DNA from: Candidatus Pelagibacter sp. TMED239 | GTDB lineage: Bacteria > Pseudomonadota > Alphaproteobacteria > Pelagibacterales > Pelagibacteraceae | DNA: 6,569 bases | Assembly: GCA_002169475.2 (NCBI GenBank) | Contig: NHKK02000008.1 | Coordinates: 9,453 to 16,021, forward strand | Reading direction: 5' to 3' | Shown: one piece after another, positions 6,346 to 6,569 of the stretch | Numbering within the stretch: position 1 is the first letter of the stretch | Layout of the letters: each line of letters begins with the position of its first letter | Made by a program: the position numbers and the translations under genes | The notes under the pieces: generated by a model | Told to the model about the DNA's origin: nothing | Seen by the model: only the letters and a program-made list of their open reading frames with translations | Database searches by the model: none

Positions 6346-6382
6346 AATATTTAATTATACATTTATATAACTTCATCATAGC
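6346..6382 (-). promoter_or_regulatory. Predicted promoter of the GT-C/GT2/SDR gene set
   Basis: The minus strand has a perfect TATAAT at 6359-6354 within ATGTATAATT. The predicted transcription start is 6347, two bases before the ATG at 6345, which has no Shine-Dalgarno. No good -35 is visible; the region 16-17 bp upstream (about 6377-6382) matches TTGACA poorly. The same ten bases, AATTATACAT on the plus strand, occur at 6353-6362 and at 1635-1644 in the sfsA promoter. Confidence 0.45.
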
Positions 6383-6527
6383 TATTAAATACTTTGCAAA
6401 TTTCTATTTTTCCAGTGAAATAGCTTAGTTCAAATGAATTAAATGGTATTGGAAAACAGGATAAAAAAAATTTACTTATAGGTCTTGTTCAATTATAAAT
6501 ATTAGCATAAATACTCATGAAATTCAT
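6363..6527 (-). pseudogene. Short minus-strand reading frame broken by one in-frame TGA (possible gene remnant)
   Basis: The frame begins at ATG 6527, gives 12 codons (MNFMSIYANIYN), meets TGA at 6491-6489, then stays open for 41 codons in the same frame (TRPISKFFLSCFPIP... to ...VFNSYDEVI) and ends at TAA 6365-6363. The second part has a protein-like mix including Pro, Gly, Cys and Glu, which is unusual for random DNA this AT-rich. I do not recognise a family. It lies between a tRNA gene and a glycan gene set, a common site for decayed genes. It may also be a chance open frame; the plus-strand tRNA promoter overlaps it. Confidence 0.25.
6471..6499 (+). promoter_or_regulatory. Predicted promoter of tRNA-Leu
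   Basis: TTTACT (6471-6476, 4 of 6), a 17-bp spacer and TATAAA (6494-6499, 5 of 6) give a predicted start near 6506, about 26 bases before the mature tRNA 5' end. A weaker overlapping alternative is TTGTTC (6485-6490) with TAAATA (6508-6513), also at a 17-bp spacing. The tRNA gene has no upstream co-directional neighbour in the window, so it needs its own promoter here. Confidence 0.45.
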
Positions 6528-6531
6528 TAAT

Positions 6532-6569
6532 GCCCTCGTGGTGAAATTGGTAGACACAAAGGACTTAAA
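6532..6569 (+). tRNA. tRNA-Leu (anticodon UAA), 5' part, truncated by the window end
   Basis: The acceptor 5' strand is GCCCTCG (6532-6538), followed by the invariant TG. The D arm GTG...CAC (6541-6543 with 6555-6557) encloses AAATTGGTAGA with the conserved GG, the usual form in leucine tRNAs. The anticodon 5' stem AAGGA (6559-6563) leads into loop CTTAAA, which places anticodon TAA at 6566-6568. The 3' anticodon stem, long variable arm, T arm and acceptor 3' strand lie beyond the window. It decodes UUA and UUG, and UUA is the dominant leucine codon expected in DNA this AT-rich. Confidence 0.92.

Noticed and set aside
6380..6425. Inverted repeat AGCTATT (6380-6386) / AATAGCT (6419-6425)
   Set aside because: A 7-bp, mostly A/T stem around a 32-base loop without a following U tract is too weak to call a terminator or operator.
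6489..6491. TGA read as Trp (recoded genetic code) in the broken frame
   Set aside because: sfsA ends with TGA at 931-933 just as map begins, and Trp is encoded by TGG elsewhere, so the standard code holds.

Overview
The window is very AT-rich, compact alphaproteobacterial DNA that looks like SAR11 (Pelagibacterales) or a close relative. The signs are lysine-, asparagine- and isoleucine-rich proteins, gaps or overlaps of a few bases between genes, almost no Shine-Dalgarno sequences, and an sfsA-map-purB housekeeping cluster. The standard genetic code applies: sfsA ends in TGA and Trp is written TGG. The taxonomic placement is inference from these traits, not from a search.

Left part (1-2804), conserved housekeeping genes. 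Three genes run leftwards in transcription order sfsA -> map -> purB. purB is cut by the window edge, sfsA and map overlap by 8 bp, and map and purB are 3 bp apart. Divergent from sfsA, two genes run rightwards: a stand-alone CinA-type MoCF_biosynth domain protein, and a small gamma-glutamylcyclotransferase-like protein whose ATG directly follows the CinA stop. Only 20 bp separate the two divergent start codons. That gap holds overlapping, back-to-back -10 elements placed so that both mRNAs would begin at, or within a base of, their AUG (predicted leaderless transcripts).

Right part (2810-6345), a leftward surface-glycan gene set of even lower G+C. In transcription order it holds a 585-residue multi-pass membrane protein with the look of a GT-C glycosyltransferase, a family 2 (DPM1-like) glycosyltransferase starting at TTG, and an extended-SDR nucleotide-sugar epimerase/dehydratase. 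The last two are coupled by a TAATG stop/start overlap. The plausible joint role is to make an activated sugar, transfer it to a lipid carrier, and use it on the periplasmic side for envelope glycan. The epimerase-like protein has Asp where the catalytic Tyr of the YxxxK motif belongs, so its redox activity is in doubt.

Right edge (6346-6569). A 186-bp spacer carries the promoter of the membrane protein gene on the minus strand, a broken minus-strand reading frame with one in-frame TGA, and a plus-strand promoter for a tRNA-Leu(UAA) gene that the window end truncates. A polysaccharide gene set beside a tRNA gene fits a variable surface-glycan island boundary, but no integrase, att repeat or IS is visible. 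I found no CRISPR array, riboswitch, transposon or convincing intrinsic terminator.
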